Positions 1 through 4,659 of a DNA stretch of 7,880 nucleotides are shown piece by piece (within the stretch, counting starts at the first letter, position 1; each line of letters starts with the position of its first letter). The DNA comes from DATDYW01 sp036516995 (GTDB taxonomy: Bacteria > Patescibacteriota > Minisyncoccia > Phycocordibacterales > JAACPR01): contig DATDYW010000052.1 of assembly GCA_036516995.1 (NCBI GenBank), positions 1 to 7,880 of the forward strand. Reading direction: 5' to 3'. A program made the position numbers and the translations under genes. The notes under the pieces are model-generated. The model was not told the origin of the DNA. It saw only the letters and a list, made by a program, of their open reading frames with translations, and made no database searches.

Positions 1-60
1 GGTGGCAGACGCCAGGCAGACGGCGGCGGCCGCCGAGAGCAGAACCTTCGCAACTTTCAT
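1..60 (-). CDS. N-terminus of a secreted protein (partial)
   Basis: The minus strand opens an ATG at 60-58 and reads MKVAKVLLSAAAAVCLASAT before the window ends. This is a classic Sec signal peptide: a short basic n-region (Lys2, Lys5), an Ala/Leu/Val hydrophobic core, and an Ala-Ser-Ala type signal peptidase I site near residues 17-19. The Cys at 15 follows Val rather than Gly or Ala, so it is a poor lipobox. There is no Shine-Dalgarno, but a GCTAGTCT -10-like box ends six bases upstream, which supports this start. The mature protein lies outside the window and its function cannot be inferred. It is divergent from the ABC exporter at 139. Confidence 0.6.
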   Translation of the reverse strand, partial: MKVAKVLLSAAAAVCLASAT

Positions 61-66
61 TCGTTC

Positions 67-74
67 AGACTAGC
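67..74 (-). promoter_or_regulatory. -10 box of the secreted-protein gene
   Basis: The minus strand reads GCTAGTCT, with hexamer TAGTCT at 72-67, six bases before the ATG. No convincing -35 is seen. Initiation about 7 nt downstream would fall at or next to the start codon, predicting a leaderless mRNA. Confidence 0.45.
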
Positions 75-121
75 AACTCCGCGGGCCACGCGCCACACGC
101 AAAGAAACCTTTCCTTTTCGC

Positions 122-129
122 GCTAGAAT
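122..129 (+). promoter_or_regulatory. -10 box of the ABC exporter gene
   Basis: GCTAGAAT, with hexamer TAGAAT at 124-129, ends nine bases before the ATG at 139. There is no recognisable -35 at 17 bp spacing and no Shine-Dalgarno before the start, so the transcript should have almost no leader. Confidence 0.5.
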
Positions 130-138
130 TCTCTGGCT

Positions 139-1977
139 ATGTCAGACGTGAAGCCACGCAAGCCCGCTGCCGGTCATGCAACCGCTCGACCCTCGCGGCT
201 CGAGCAGCTGCGGCGCTTCGGGCGCGTCTACCGCAAGCTCTTCCTCATCGTCGCGCCGGGGAGCTGGGGCCTCATCGTGGCGCAGCTCGTGCTCGTCGCC
301 ATCCTCGCCCTCGAGACGCTGGCGCAGGCCGGCGCGCAGGCGGGCTTGGTCAATGCGCTCATTGCGGGAGACAACCGCCACGCCTGGATTCTGGTTGGGG
401 CACTCCTCGGCGTCGTCCTCCTCTGGGGCGCGCTGCGCACGGTCCGCGCCTTCACCGAGCGCCTCTTCTGGTTCCGGCTCGAGGAGCGCTACAACATGGC
501 CCTGGCCGAGAAGATGGCCGCCGTTGACCTCGCGGCACACGACGATCCGCGCTACAAGGACCTGCTCGCCCGCGTCCGGGAGCAGGGAATGTGGCGGGCG
601 CAGTCGTTTATGGGCGACCAGACCTACAGCGTCCTCGACGCGCTCATCCGCGTCGTCGCCTCGGTCGGCGCCATTGCCTACTTCAACCCGTGGGTGGCGC
701 TCGTCGTGCTGCTCGCCACGGTGCCTGATTTCATCGCCGAGCTGCGGGCCGGCAGCGACGTCTGGAGCATCTGGGGCGCGGACACGGAGCTGCGCCGCCG
801 CTACTTCAACGCCCGCGAGTACCTCGAGCGCGCCCGCGACCTCGTGGAGCTGCGCCTCTTCCAGACGGGCCGCTTCTTCATCGAGCTCATCGGCAGCCTC
901 CTCGGCAACTTCCAGGCCAAGCAGGTCGGCGTCGAGCGCAAGAAGCTCCGCTACGATCTCGGCGCGGGCTTCCTCGCGAACCTCGGCATCGGCGCGGCCC
1001 TCGCCTGGTTCGTGCGGCAGGCGCTCCGAGGCGAGATCGAGCCCGGCACGCTCATTTTCCTCTCGGCGTCGCTCTTCGCGCTGCACGGCGCCGTCGCGTC
1101 GCTCTTCCGTGAGCTCGCCCGTGTCCGCACGAACTACGTCTTCGCCGCGGAGATTGCGCAGATTCTCGATATACGCAACGAGGTGGTTTCGAAGCCGGGC
1201 GCTCCCGAGCTGCCCGCCCGGGAGACGCCGTGGATTGTCTTCGATAGGGTCACCTTCCGCTACCCCGGCTCGAACATCGACTCGCTCACCGACTTCTCGC
1301 TCGATATTCCGGCGGGCAAGAAGCTCGCGCTGGTGGGCGCCAACGGCGCGGGCAAGACCACCGTCGTGCGCCTCCTGTGCCGCTTCTACGATCCCCAGAA
1401 GGGGCGCATTTTGGTGGGCGGCCGCGATTTGCGCGACCTCGACCTCGACTCGTGGCACCGCACGCTCGCGGTGCTCTTCCAGGATTTCTCGCGCTACACC
1501 TTCCCGGTGGAGGAGGCGGTGGCGATGGGGCGCGACCCGGCGAACATCGACAGCGCCGCGGTGCGCGCGGCGTCGAAGGACGCTGACATCGACACCTTTG
1601 TGCAAAGGTACCCCAAGCGATACGCCCAGCAACTCGGTCGAGATTTTACCGACGGCGTCGAGCCCTCGGGCGGCCAGTGGCAGAAGCTGGCAATCGCGCG
1701 GGTGCTGTACCGCAAGGCGAAGGTGATGGTGCTCGACGAGCCGACCGCCGCCGTGGACGCGGAATCGGAAATGAAAATTTTCGAGGCGCTCGAGAAGCTC
1801 CCCGACAATCAGACGGTGATTCTAATCTCGCACCGCTTCTCGACGGTGCGGCAGGCCGACGAGATCGTGGTGATTGAAGACGGCAAGGTGAGCGAGCAGG
1901 GGAGCCACGAGGCGCTACTGAAGCTCAAGGGCACCTACGCGCGGCTGTTTTCCGCGCAGGCGGAGGGGTATAGGTAG
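139..1977 (+). CDS. Half-size ABC exporter (fused permease and ATPase)
   Basis: This 612-residue protein has an N-terminal membrane domain fused to a C-terminal nucleotide-binding domain, the architecture of homodimeric type IV (MsbA-like) exporters. Hydrophobic segments lie near residues 34-60, 83-103, 166-196, 280-298 and 303-325. The ATPase has an intact Walker A (GANGAGKTT, 400-408), Q-loop Gln448, signature SGGQWQK from 510, Walker B MVLDEP with Asp533 and Glu534, a D-loop (AAVD) and the H-loop His565, so it should hydrolyse ATP. The SGGQWQ variant occurs in many lipid, peptide or drug exporter-like proteins, but the substrate cannot be read from sequence. No protease, substrate or partner gene is adjacent. 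The ATG at 139 is supported by the GCTAGAAT box just upstream. The gene stands alone and ends in TAG before a probable terminator. Confidence 0.92.
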   Translation: MSDVKPRKPAAGHATARPSRLEQLRRFGRVYRKLFLIVAPGSWGLIVAQLVLVAILALETLAQAGAQAGLVNALIAGDNRHAWILVGALLGVVLLWGALRTVRAFTERLFWFRLEERYNMALAEKMAAVDLAAHDDPRYKDLLARVREQGMWRAQSFMGDQTYSVLDALIRVVASVGAIAYFNPWVALVVLLATVPDFIAELRAGSDVWSIWGADTELRRRYFNAREYLERARDLVELRLFQTGRFFIELIGSLLGNFQAKQVGVERKKLRYDLGAGFLANLGIGAALAWFVRQALRGEIEPGTLIFLSASLFALHGAVASLFRELARVRTNYVFAAEIAQILDIRNEVVSKPGAPELPARETPWIVFDRVTFRYPGSNIDSLTDFSLDIPAGKKLALVGANGAGKTTVVRLLCRFYDPQKGRILVGGRDLRDLDLDSWHRTLAVLFQDFSRYTFPVEEAVAMGRDPANIDSAAVRAASKDADIDTFVQRYPKRYAQQLGRDFTDGVEPSGGQWQKLAIARVLYRKAKVMVLDEPTAAVDAESEMKIFEALEKLPDNQTVILISHRFSTVRQADEIVVIEDGKVSEQGSHEALLKLKGTYARLFSAQAEGYR

Positions 1978-2024
1978 GGCGCTTCAGTTTTTATTTATCG
2001 AATTTTTAGGAAAGGTTTGATAGC

Positions 2025-2049
2025 GTCCCGCCCCGGGGGACTGTTTTTT
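2025..2049 (+). terminator. Probable terminator after the ABC exporter gene
   Basis: GTCCC (2025-2029) can pair with GGGAC (2037-2041) around a GC-rich loop, followed by TG and six T residues (2044-2049). The stem is short, but its placement 48 bases after the stop and before a convergent gene fits a Rho-independent terminator. Confidence 0.45.
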
Positions 2050-2055
2050 GGGTAC

Positions 2056-2541
2056 CTACCGCTCCGGCTCCAGCATCTGCATAATCGCGTAGCCGTGGTC
2101 GTCGGAGGCGTCGATACGCGCGAAAGTTTCGGCGTCGACGAAGTACACTTGCACGCCGTGCTCGACCATGGCGCGGAGCGACGAGGGGAAGTGCAGCTCC
2201 TCGAGCACGGGCGCCGGCTCCTTCGATACCCACTCGGTTCGCATGCCGTAGCCCTCGGGCTGGTAGAAGCCGCTTCCGGAGAGCTTGTACACGACGCCGC
2301 CCGTGTCTTCGGTGAGGAAGCGCGCGCGGTCGCTGACGACCTCGAACCACACGCCGTTATGGGCGCCCTTCCGCGTCCAGTCGTCGTGCCGGCGCGGCGA
2401 CATGAACATGGTCGCGAACGGCAGGTCGGCGGTCGCGAAGACGACGGGGCCCTCGTCCGCGCGGCGTCCGGACCGGCGCTCCGGGTTGAGCGCGGCGAGG
2501 CCGCCCGTGGGCGAGCCGTGGTAGAGGAAGGGAGGGGGCAT
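2056..2541 (-). CDS. Orphan protein with possible ADP-ribosyltransferase-like motifs
   Basis: This 161-residue soluble protein has no signal peptide or membrane segment. It begins MPPPFLYHGSP; the Tyr-His-Gly-Ser at 7-10 is followed by VVFAT with a nearby FA (33-43) and a TEWVSKEP segment (102-109). A YHG(S/T) first strand, a later V-F-A-T strand and a downstream Glu resemble the ADP-ribosyltransferase-like fold (His8, Glu103 as candidate active-site residues), seen also in small orphan bacterial proteins. This is motif recognition only; the protein may be an inactive relative or another fold. TATAAT seven bases before the ATG supports the start, and no Shine-Dalgarno is present. It converges on the exporter gene and has no antitoxin-like neighbour. 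Its reality as a gene is more secure than its function. Confidence 0.75.
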   Translation of the reverse strand: MPPPFLYHGSPTGGLAALNPERRSGRRADEGPVVFATADLPFATMFMSPRRHDDWTRKGAHNGVWFEVVSDRARFLTEDTGGVVYKLSGSGFYQPEGYGMRTEWVSKEPAPVLEELHFPSSLRAMVEHGVQVYFVDAETFARIDASDDHGYAIMQMLEPER

Positions 2542-2548
2542 GGGAGAG

Positions 2549-2554
2549 ATTATA
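2549..2554 (-). promoter_or_regulatory. -10 box of the 2056-2541 gene
   Basis: A perfect TATAAT on the minus strand ends seven bases before the ATG at 2541, so transcription should start at or beside the start codon. The hexamer 17 bp upstream (ACTGAT, 2577-2572) is a weak -35 and lies inside the first of two direct repeats. Confidence 0.6.
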
Positions 2555-2556
2555 GA

Positions 2557-2605
2557 GGGATTCAGTCACGAATCAGTGATGGTGGGATTCGGTCACGAGT
2601 CACTA
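2557..2605. repeat. Two-copy direct repeat over a promoter
   Basis: Two near-identical copies (2557-2579 and 2584-2605) share GGGATTC-R-GTCACGA-R-TCA, separated by four bases. The first copy covers the -35/spacer region of the minus-strand gene ending at 2541, so a protein-binding role is possible. They could equally be remnants of the repeat-rich intergenic region. Confidence 0.6.
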
Positions 2606-2725
2606 AGCCTCCTAGAATTCGCGGGGCGAATTCCATTCGGCTAAGTGCTCGCGACCCCGCCTCGCGCCTGGGCCTCGCTGGGGAGCTCGGCCCAGAGCCT
2701 CACTTCATTCGGCTGCGCTGCGGCT
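2606..2725. other. Non-coding stretch with two inverted repeats
   Basis: I see no gene here. It holds GAATTCG (2615-2621) facing CGAATTC (2627-2633), and CTGGGCC (2668-2674) facing GGCCCAG (2689-2695). The nonamer CATTCGGCT occurs twice (2634 and 2706). The segment AGTGCTCGC (2644-2652) also occurs in the variable arm of the nearby tRNA-Ser on the opposite strand, so a decayed tRNA copy may have contributed to this region. Confidence 0.45.
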
Positions 2726-2807
2726 TTCGAATCCCACCCTCACTCGCCATAAATAAAAACAGCCGCGCGGCGCGGCGTTTTTATTGGCGGTGAGGGTGGG
2801 ATTCGAA
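2726..2807. repeat. Inverted repeat mirroring the tRNA-Ser 3' end
   Basis: The plus-strand 18-mer TTCGAATCCCACCCTCAC (2726-2743) is the exact reverse complement of 2790-2807, the T-arm and acceptor 3' strand of tRNA-Ser. The symmetry continues inward through CGCC/GGCG, AATAAAAAC/GTTTTTATT and GCCGCG/CGCGGC around a CGG centre (2768-2770). About 37 base pairs are interrupted only by unpaired T, ATA and A on the left side. This is direct observation; the origin is unknown. Confidence 0.9.
2752..2785. terminator. Bidirectional terminator after tRNA-Ser
   Basis: GCCGCG (2762-2767) pairs with CGCGGC (2771-2776), flanked by AATAAAAAC on the left and GTTTTTATT on the right. This gives a GC stem with a U-tract in either direction. 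On the minus strand it directly abuts the encoded CCA of the tRNA. Confidence 0.8.
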
Positions 2808-2874
2808 CCCACGGTACCCTTGCGAGCACTCCTGATTTCGAATCAGGTGCATTCGACCACTCTGCCACCTCACC
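2785..2874 (-). tRNA. tRNA-Ser (anticodon CGA)
   Basis: The minus-strand 90-nt sequence folds as a class II tRNA. Its acceptor stem GGTGAGG/CCTCACC pairs perfectly, the D-arm includes GCAGAGTGGTCGAATGC, and the anticodon stem CCTGA/TCAGG encloses loop TTCGAAA with anticodon CGA at 2840-2838. A long variable arm (AGTGCTCGCAAGGGTACC) and a T-arm with loop TTCGAAT follow. The long variable arm and anticodon identify serine, reading UCG codons. Discriminator G and a template-encoded CCA complete the 3' end at 2785. A GCTAGAGT -10 box lies seven bases before the 5' end, so transcription may begin very near the mature terminus. Confidence 0.96.
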
Positions 2875-2881
2875 GCGGCGC

Positions 2882-2889
2882 ACTCTAGC
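2882..2889 (-). promoter_or_regulatory. -10 box of tRNA-Ser
   Basis: GCTAGAGT on the minus strand, preceded by a run of seven T residues, lies seven bases upstream of tRNA position 1 (2874). It matches the GCTAnnnT boxes in front of several protein genes here. Confidence 0.5.
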
Positions 2890-2924
2890 AAAAAAACGGG
2901 GGCGGGGAAGGGTGGCGCGGGTCA

Positions 2925-2932
2925 GCTATAAT
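2925..2932 (+). promoter_or_regulatory. -10 box of msrB
   Basis: GCTATAAT, with perfect TATAAT at 2927-2932, ends nine bases before the ATG at 2942. It lies inside the longer GTG-initiated reading frame from 2912, which argues for the ATG as the true start. Confidence 0.65.
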
Positions 2933-2941
2933 TGCCGAACC

Positions 2942-3337
2942 ATGGACCCCGACGACCTCAAGGCCCGCCTCGACCCGGAGACGTACCGGGTGACGCAGCA
3001 GAAGAGCACCGAGCCGCCATTTTCCGGCAAGTACGTGGATCACGGCGAGCCGGGCCGCTACGCCTGCGCCGTCTGCGAGGCACCGCTCTTCGCCTCGGAC
3101 GCGAAGTTCCACTCGGGCACGGGCTGGCCATCGTTCGACCAGGCCATCCCCGGCAGCGTGCACGAGGTTTCTGGCAGCTCGCACGGGATGGAGCGCACGG
3201 AGGCCACCTGCGCGAAATGCGGCGCGCACCTCGGCCACGTCTTCGAGGACGCCGTCGGCACCCCACACGAGACCGGCAAACGATTCTGCGTGAACTCCTG
3301 CGCGCTCGATTTCAAGGGCGAGGGAAACGAAGGCTGA
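2942..3337 (+). CDS. msrB: Peptide methionine (R)-S-oxide reductase MsrB
   Basis: This 131-residue cytoplasmic-type protein reduces the R form of methionine sulfoxide in proteins. It has the two zinc-binding CxxC pairs (Cys42/Cys45 and Cys90/Cys93), the SGTGWPSF motif (58-65), HLGHVF (96-101) and the catalytic Cys116 in RFCVNS. Length is typical for a single-domain MsrB. Thr60 occupies the place where many MsrBs carry the resolving Cys (SGCGWPSF), so that partner is missing. An extra Cys120 four residues after the catalytic one might substitute, or thioredoxin may act directly. The ATG at 2942 is preferred to GTG 2912 because TATAAT lies between them. There is no Shine-Dalgarno. The stop codon lies within the first heptamer units. 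dsbB downstream suggests a shared envelope or redox theme, but it appears to have its own promoter. Confidence 0.95.
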   Translation: MDPDDLKARLDPETYRVTQQKSTEPPFSGKYVDHGEPGRYACAVCEAPLFASDAKFHSGTGWPSFDQAIPGSVHEVSGSSHGMERTEATCAKCGAHLGHVFEDAVGTPHETGKRFCVNSCALDFKGEGNEG

Positions 3338-3429
3338 AGGCTGAGGGCGGAAGGATGAGCGGGCAAGGACAGCAACCCTGCCGCTCCGGTTATGCTCAGC
3401 CCTCAGCCTTCCGCCCTCAGCCTTCGCCT
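3329..3429. repeat. Opposed heptanucleotide arrays forming a large hairpin
   Basis: From 3329 the sequence runs in 7-base steps: GAAGGCT, GAAGGCT, GAGGGCG, GAAGGAT, GAGCGGG. From 3395 a complementary array runs CTCAGCC, CTCAGCC, TTCCGCC, CTCAGCC, TTCGCCT. The arms can pair over about 30 bp around a central segment (3364-3394) that may fold itself. The first array overlaps the msrB stop codon and the second ends just before the dsbB promoter. It may end the msrB transcript, though no U-tract follows. Confidence 0.8.
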
Positions 3430-3431
3430 GT

Positions 3432-3437
3432 CATACT
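3432..3437 (+). promoter_or_regulatory. Possible -10 box of dsbB
   Basis: CATACT ends six bases before the GTG at 3444. It is weaker than the other boxes and lacks the preceding GC, but its position matches the leaderless layout of the neighbouring genes. Confidence 0.35.
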
Positions 3438-3443
3438 CTCCCC

Positions 3444-3995
3444 GTGCTGAATCTGATCAACGCCGCCCTCGGCTGGGGCACCGTCCTCCTGCTCCTCGCG
3501 CTCCTTCTCTACGGCGCGCTGGTCGCCGGCCGCCACGCCAACCGCCTGGCCGAGTGGCTCGGCGTCCGCCGAGCGCTCGGCGTCGTCCTCGGGCTCTCGC
3601 TCGTCGCCACGCTCGACTCCCTCTACTACTCCGGCGTCGCCGGCTTCGTGCCCTGCACGCTCTGCTGGTACCAGCGCATCGCGATGTACCCGATCGCACT
3701 CCTCTCGGCCATCGCGCTCTTTCGGCACGACGGGCGCCACGCCGCGCCCTACATCGCGGCCCTCGCCTGGGCGGGCCTGGCGCTCGGCCTGTTCCAAATC
3801 AACCTCCAGGCCGGCGTCGTCGCTCCCGCGGACGGAATCTGCGGCGTGGGCGAGGGCTGCGACGTGCCGCCGTTCGTGACGCTCGGCTTCGTCACCATTC
3901 CGGTTGCCTCGGCCGCCGTCTTCGCCACGATTCTCGCCGCCCTCGATCTCGCCCGGCGGGCGCTGCGTCGCTCCGAGCACCATGCAGCAGACTAG
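3444..3995 (+). CDS. dsbB: Disulfide bond formation protein, DsbB/BdbC family
   Basis: This 183-residue membrane protein belongs to the quinone-linked thiol oxidases that reoxidise DsbA-like proteins outside the membrane. It shows the hallmark CTLCWYQRI with Cys71 and Cys74, and a second redox pair Cys133/Cys139 (CGVGEGC), followed by a conserved-looking GFVTIP segment. Hydrophobic segments lie near 9-29, 44-63, 79-93, 103-121 and 147-172: the four-helix core plus an extra N-terminal helix. The start is GTG, with no Shine-Dalgarno. No DsbA-like thioredoxin-fold partner is encoded in the window. The 3' end overlaps the next gene by 14 bases, implying an operon and coupled translation. Family assignment is firm; the exact partner is unknown. 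Confidence 0.92.
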   Translation: MLNLINAALGWGTVLLLLALLLYGALVAGRHANRLAEWLGVRRALGVVLGLSLVATLDSLYYSGVAGFVPCTLCWYQRIAMYPIALLSAIALFRHDGRHAAPYIAALAWAGLALGLFQINLQAGVVAPADGICGVGEGCDVPPFVTLGFVTIPVASAAVFATILAALDLARRALRRSEHHAAD

Positions 3996-4479
3996 CGGCT
4001 CCCAGGGGCAGCCCGGCTTCTTCCGCCTCCTCATCATCGTCGTGACCGGGGCGGTGCTCTTCTTCGCCGCGGAGGGGCTGATGAACTTCGCCCTCGGCGC
4101 CGGCGTCGCCTGGAGCGGCGAGACGCGCCACGGCGTTCTCGCCGAGCGGGGCGTTTCGCTGGCGGTCGCGAGCGTCTCGGGGAACCAGCCGACCGTGCCG
4201 GTCGAGGAAATTTTTCGACGGGCGCAGACGGGTCTCTTCGTCTTCGATCTGCTCGGCGCCCAGAGCGTCAAGCTGCCGCGGGCGCCTCGGCTAGTTGACG
4301 CAGTGTGGCTCGACGCCTCGCTCCTGGTCATCTCCACCGAAGACGATCTCGATTTGTCGCTGGCGGAGCAGGCCATCGCCTCGCCGCAGGGCGATCCGGC
4401 GCTCTTCCTGCTGGTGGCGCCGGCGGGCTTCGCCGCCGAGAGCGGGGTGCGACGCGGCGATCGGCTGGTGCTGATTTAG
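3982..4479 (+). CDS. Membrane-anchored DUF192-like protein
   Basis: This 165-residue product starts at ATG 3982, inside the last codons of dsbB in another frame. The reading frame is open upstream to 3904, but that extension lies within dsbB. A short polar N-terminus leads to one hydrophobic segment (about 13-36), then an exported-looking domain. The central GLFVFDLL, the DAVWLDASLLVIS segment and the C-terminal AGFAAESGVRRGDRLVLI resemble DUF192 (COG1430), whose members carry 'MLFVF', 'WLD' and 'AGFA..HGI..GDRV'. The usual W-x-K-N motif is not evident, so this is a divergent member. DUF192 function is unknown. Coupling to dsbB suggests work at the membrane surface in the same pathway. It has no cysteines, so it is not a thiol oxidase substrate by disulfide. 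Confidence 0.75.
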   Translation: MQQTSGSQGQPGFFRLLIIVVTGAVLFFAAEGLMNFALGAGVAWSGETRHGVLAERGVSLAVASVSGNQPTVPVEEIFRRAQTGLFVFDLLGAQSVKLPRAPRLVDAVWLDASLLVISTEDDLDLSLAEQAIASPQGDPALFLLVAPAGFAAESGVRRGDRLVLI

Positions 4480-4480
4480 A

Positions 4481-4529
4481 GAATTAAAAATTAAGAACTA
4501 GGAATTAAGAATTAGGAATTAAAAATTAA
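4481..4529. repeat. A/T-rich heptanucleotide tandem array
   Basis: Seven consecutive 7-base units start right after the stop of the DUF192-like gene: GAATTAA, AAATTAA, GAACTAG, GAATTAA, GAATTAG, GAATTAA, AAATTAA. The phase is maintained although individual bases vary. The base composition contrasts sharply with the GC-rich genes. No reading frame or hairpin explains it. Confidence 0.9.
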
Positions 4530-4549
4530 AAAGTTTGCGAAATTTGCAT

Positions 4550-4585
4550 CGAAACGTTTACGAGCGACCGCTCGTAAACGTTTCG
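4550..4585. repeat. Perfect 36-bp palindrome
   Basis: CGAAACGTTTACGAGCG (4550-4566) is followed by AC and then its exact reverse complement (4569-4585). It could form a 16-17 bp hairpin in RNA or a cruciform in DNA. No T-tract follows, so it is not a standard terminator, although it sits between the end of the dsbB operon and the rnpB promoter. No function is assigned. Confidence 0.9.
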
Positions 4586-4625
4586 CCGTACCTGGCCCCG
4601 CGAACGGAGAAGAATCAACTCCGAG

Positions 4626-4654
4626 TTGCATTTTTGATGGTGACGTAGGATAAT
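4626..4654 (+). promoter_or_regulatory. rnpB promoter
   Basis: TTGCAT (4626-4631) and GATAAT (4649-4654) are separated by exactly 17 bp, the best sigma-70-type promoter in the window. Initiation about 7 nt downstream falls at 4660-4662, where helix P1 of RNase P RNA begins. CAACT/AGTTG (4616-4628) is a small inverted repeat over the -35. Confidence 0.75.
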
Positions 4655-4659
4655 GTCCT

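Noticed and set aside
142..1632. A 496-codon open frame on the minus strand inside the ABC exporter gene
   Set aside because: The translation is Arg/Glu/Ala-rich with no recognisable motif, and the plus-strand gene has complete ABC motifs; long antisense frames are expected in GC-rich coding DNA.
2025..2041. The GC-rich inverted repeat as a terminator for the minus-strand orphan gene
   Set aside because: On the minus strand it is not followed by a U-tract; the T run lies on the plus-strand side.
2017..2793. A 258-codon plus-strand open frame covering the orphan gene and the repeat region
   Set aside because: It is antisense to a better-supported gene, runs through repeats and into the tRNA terminator, and shows no domain.
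2912..2941. GTG start giving MsrB ten more residues
   Set aside because: The TATAAT promoter box lies within this segment, and the family needs no such extension.
4481..4529. The 7-nt array as an origin or plasmid-type iterons
   Set aside because: No DnaA boxes or replication gene are nearby, the units are too degenerate, and similar arrays with different units follow other stop codons.
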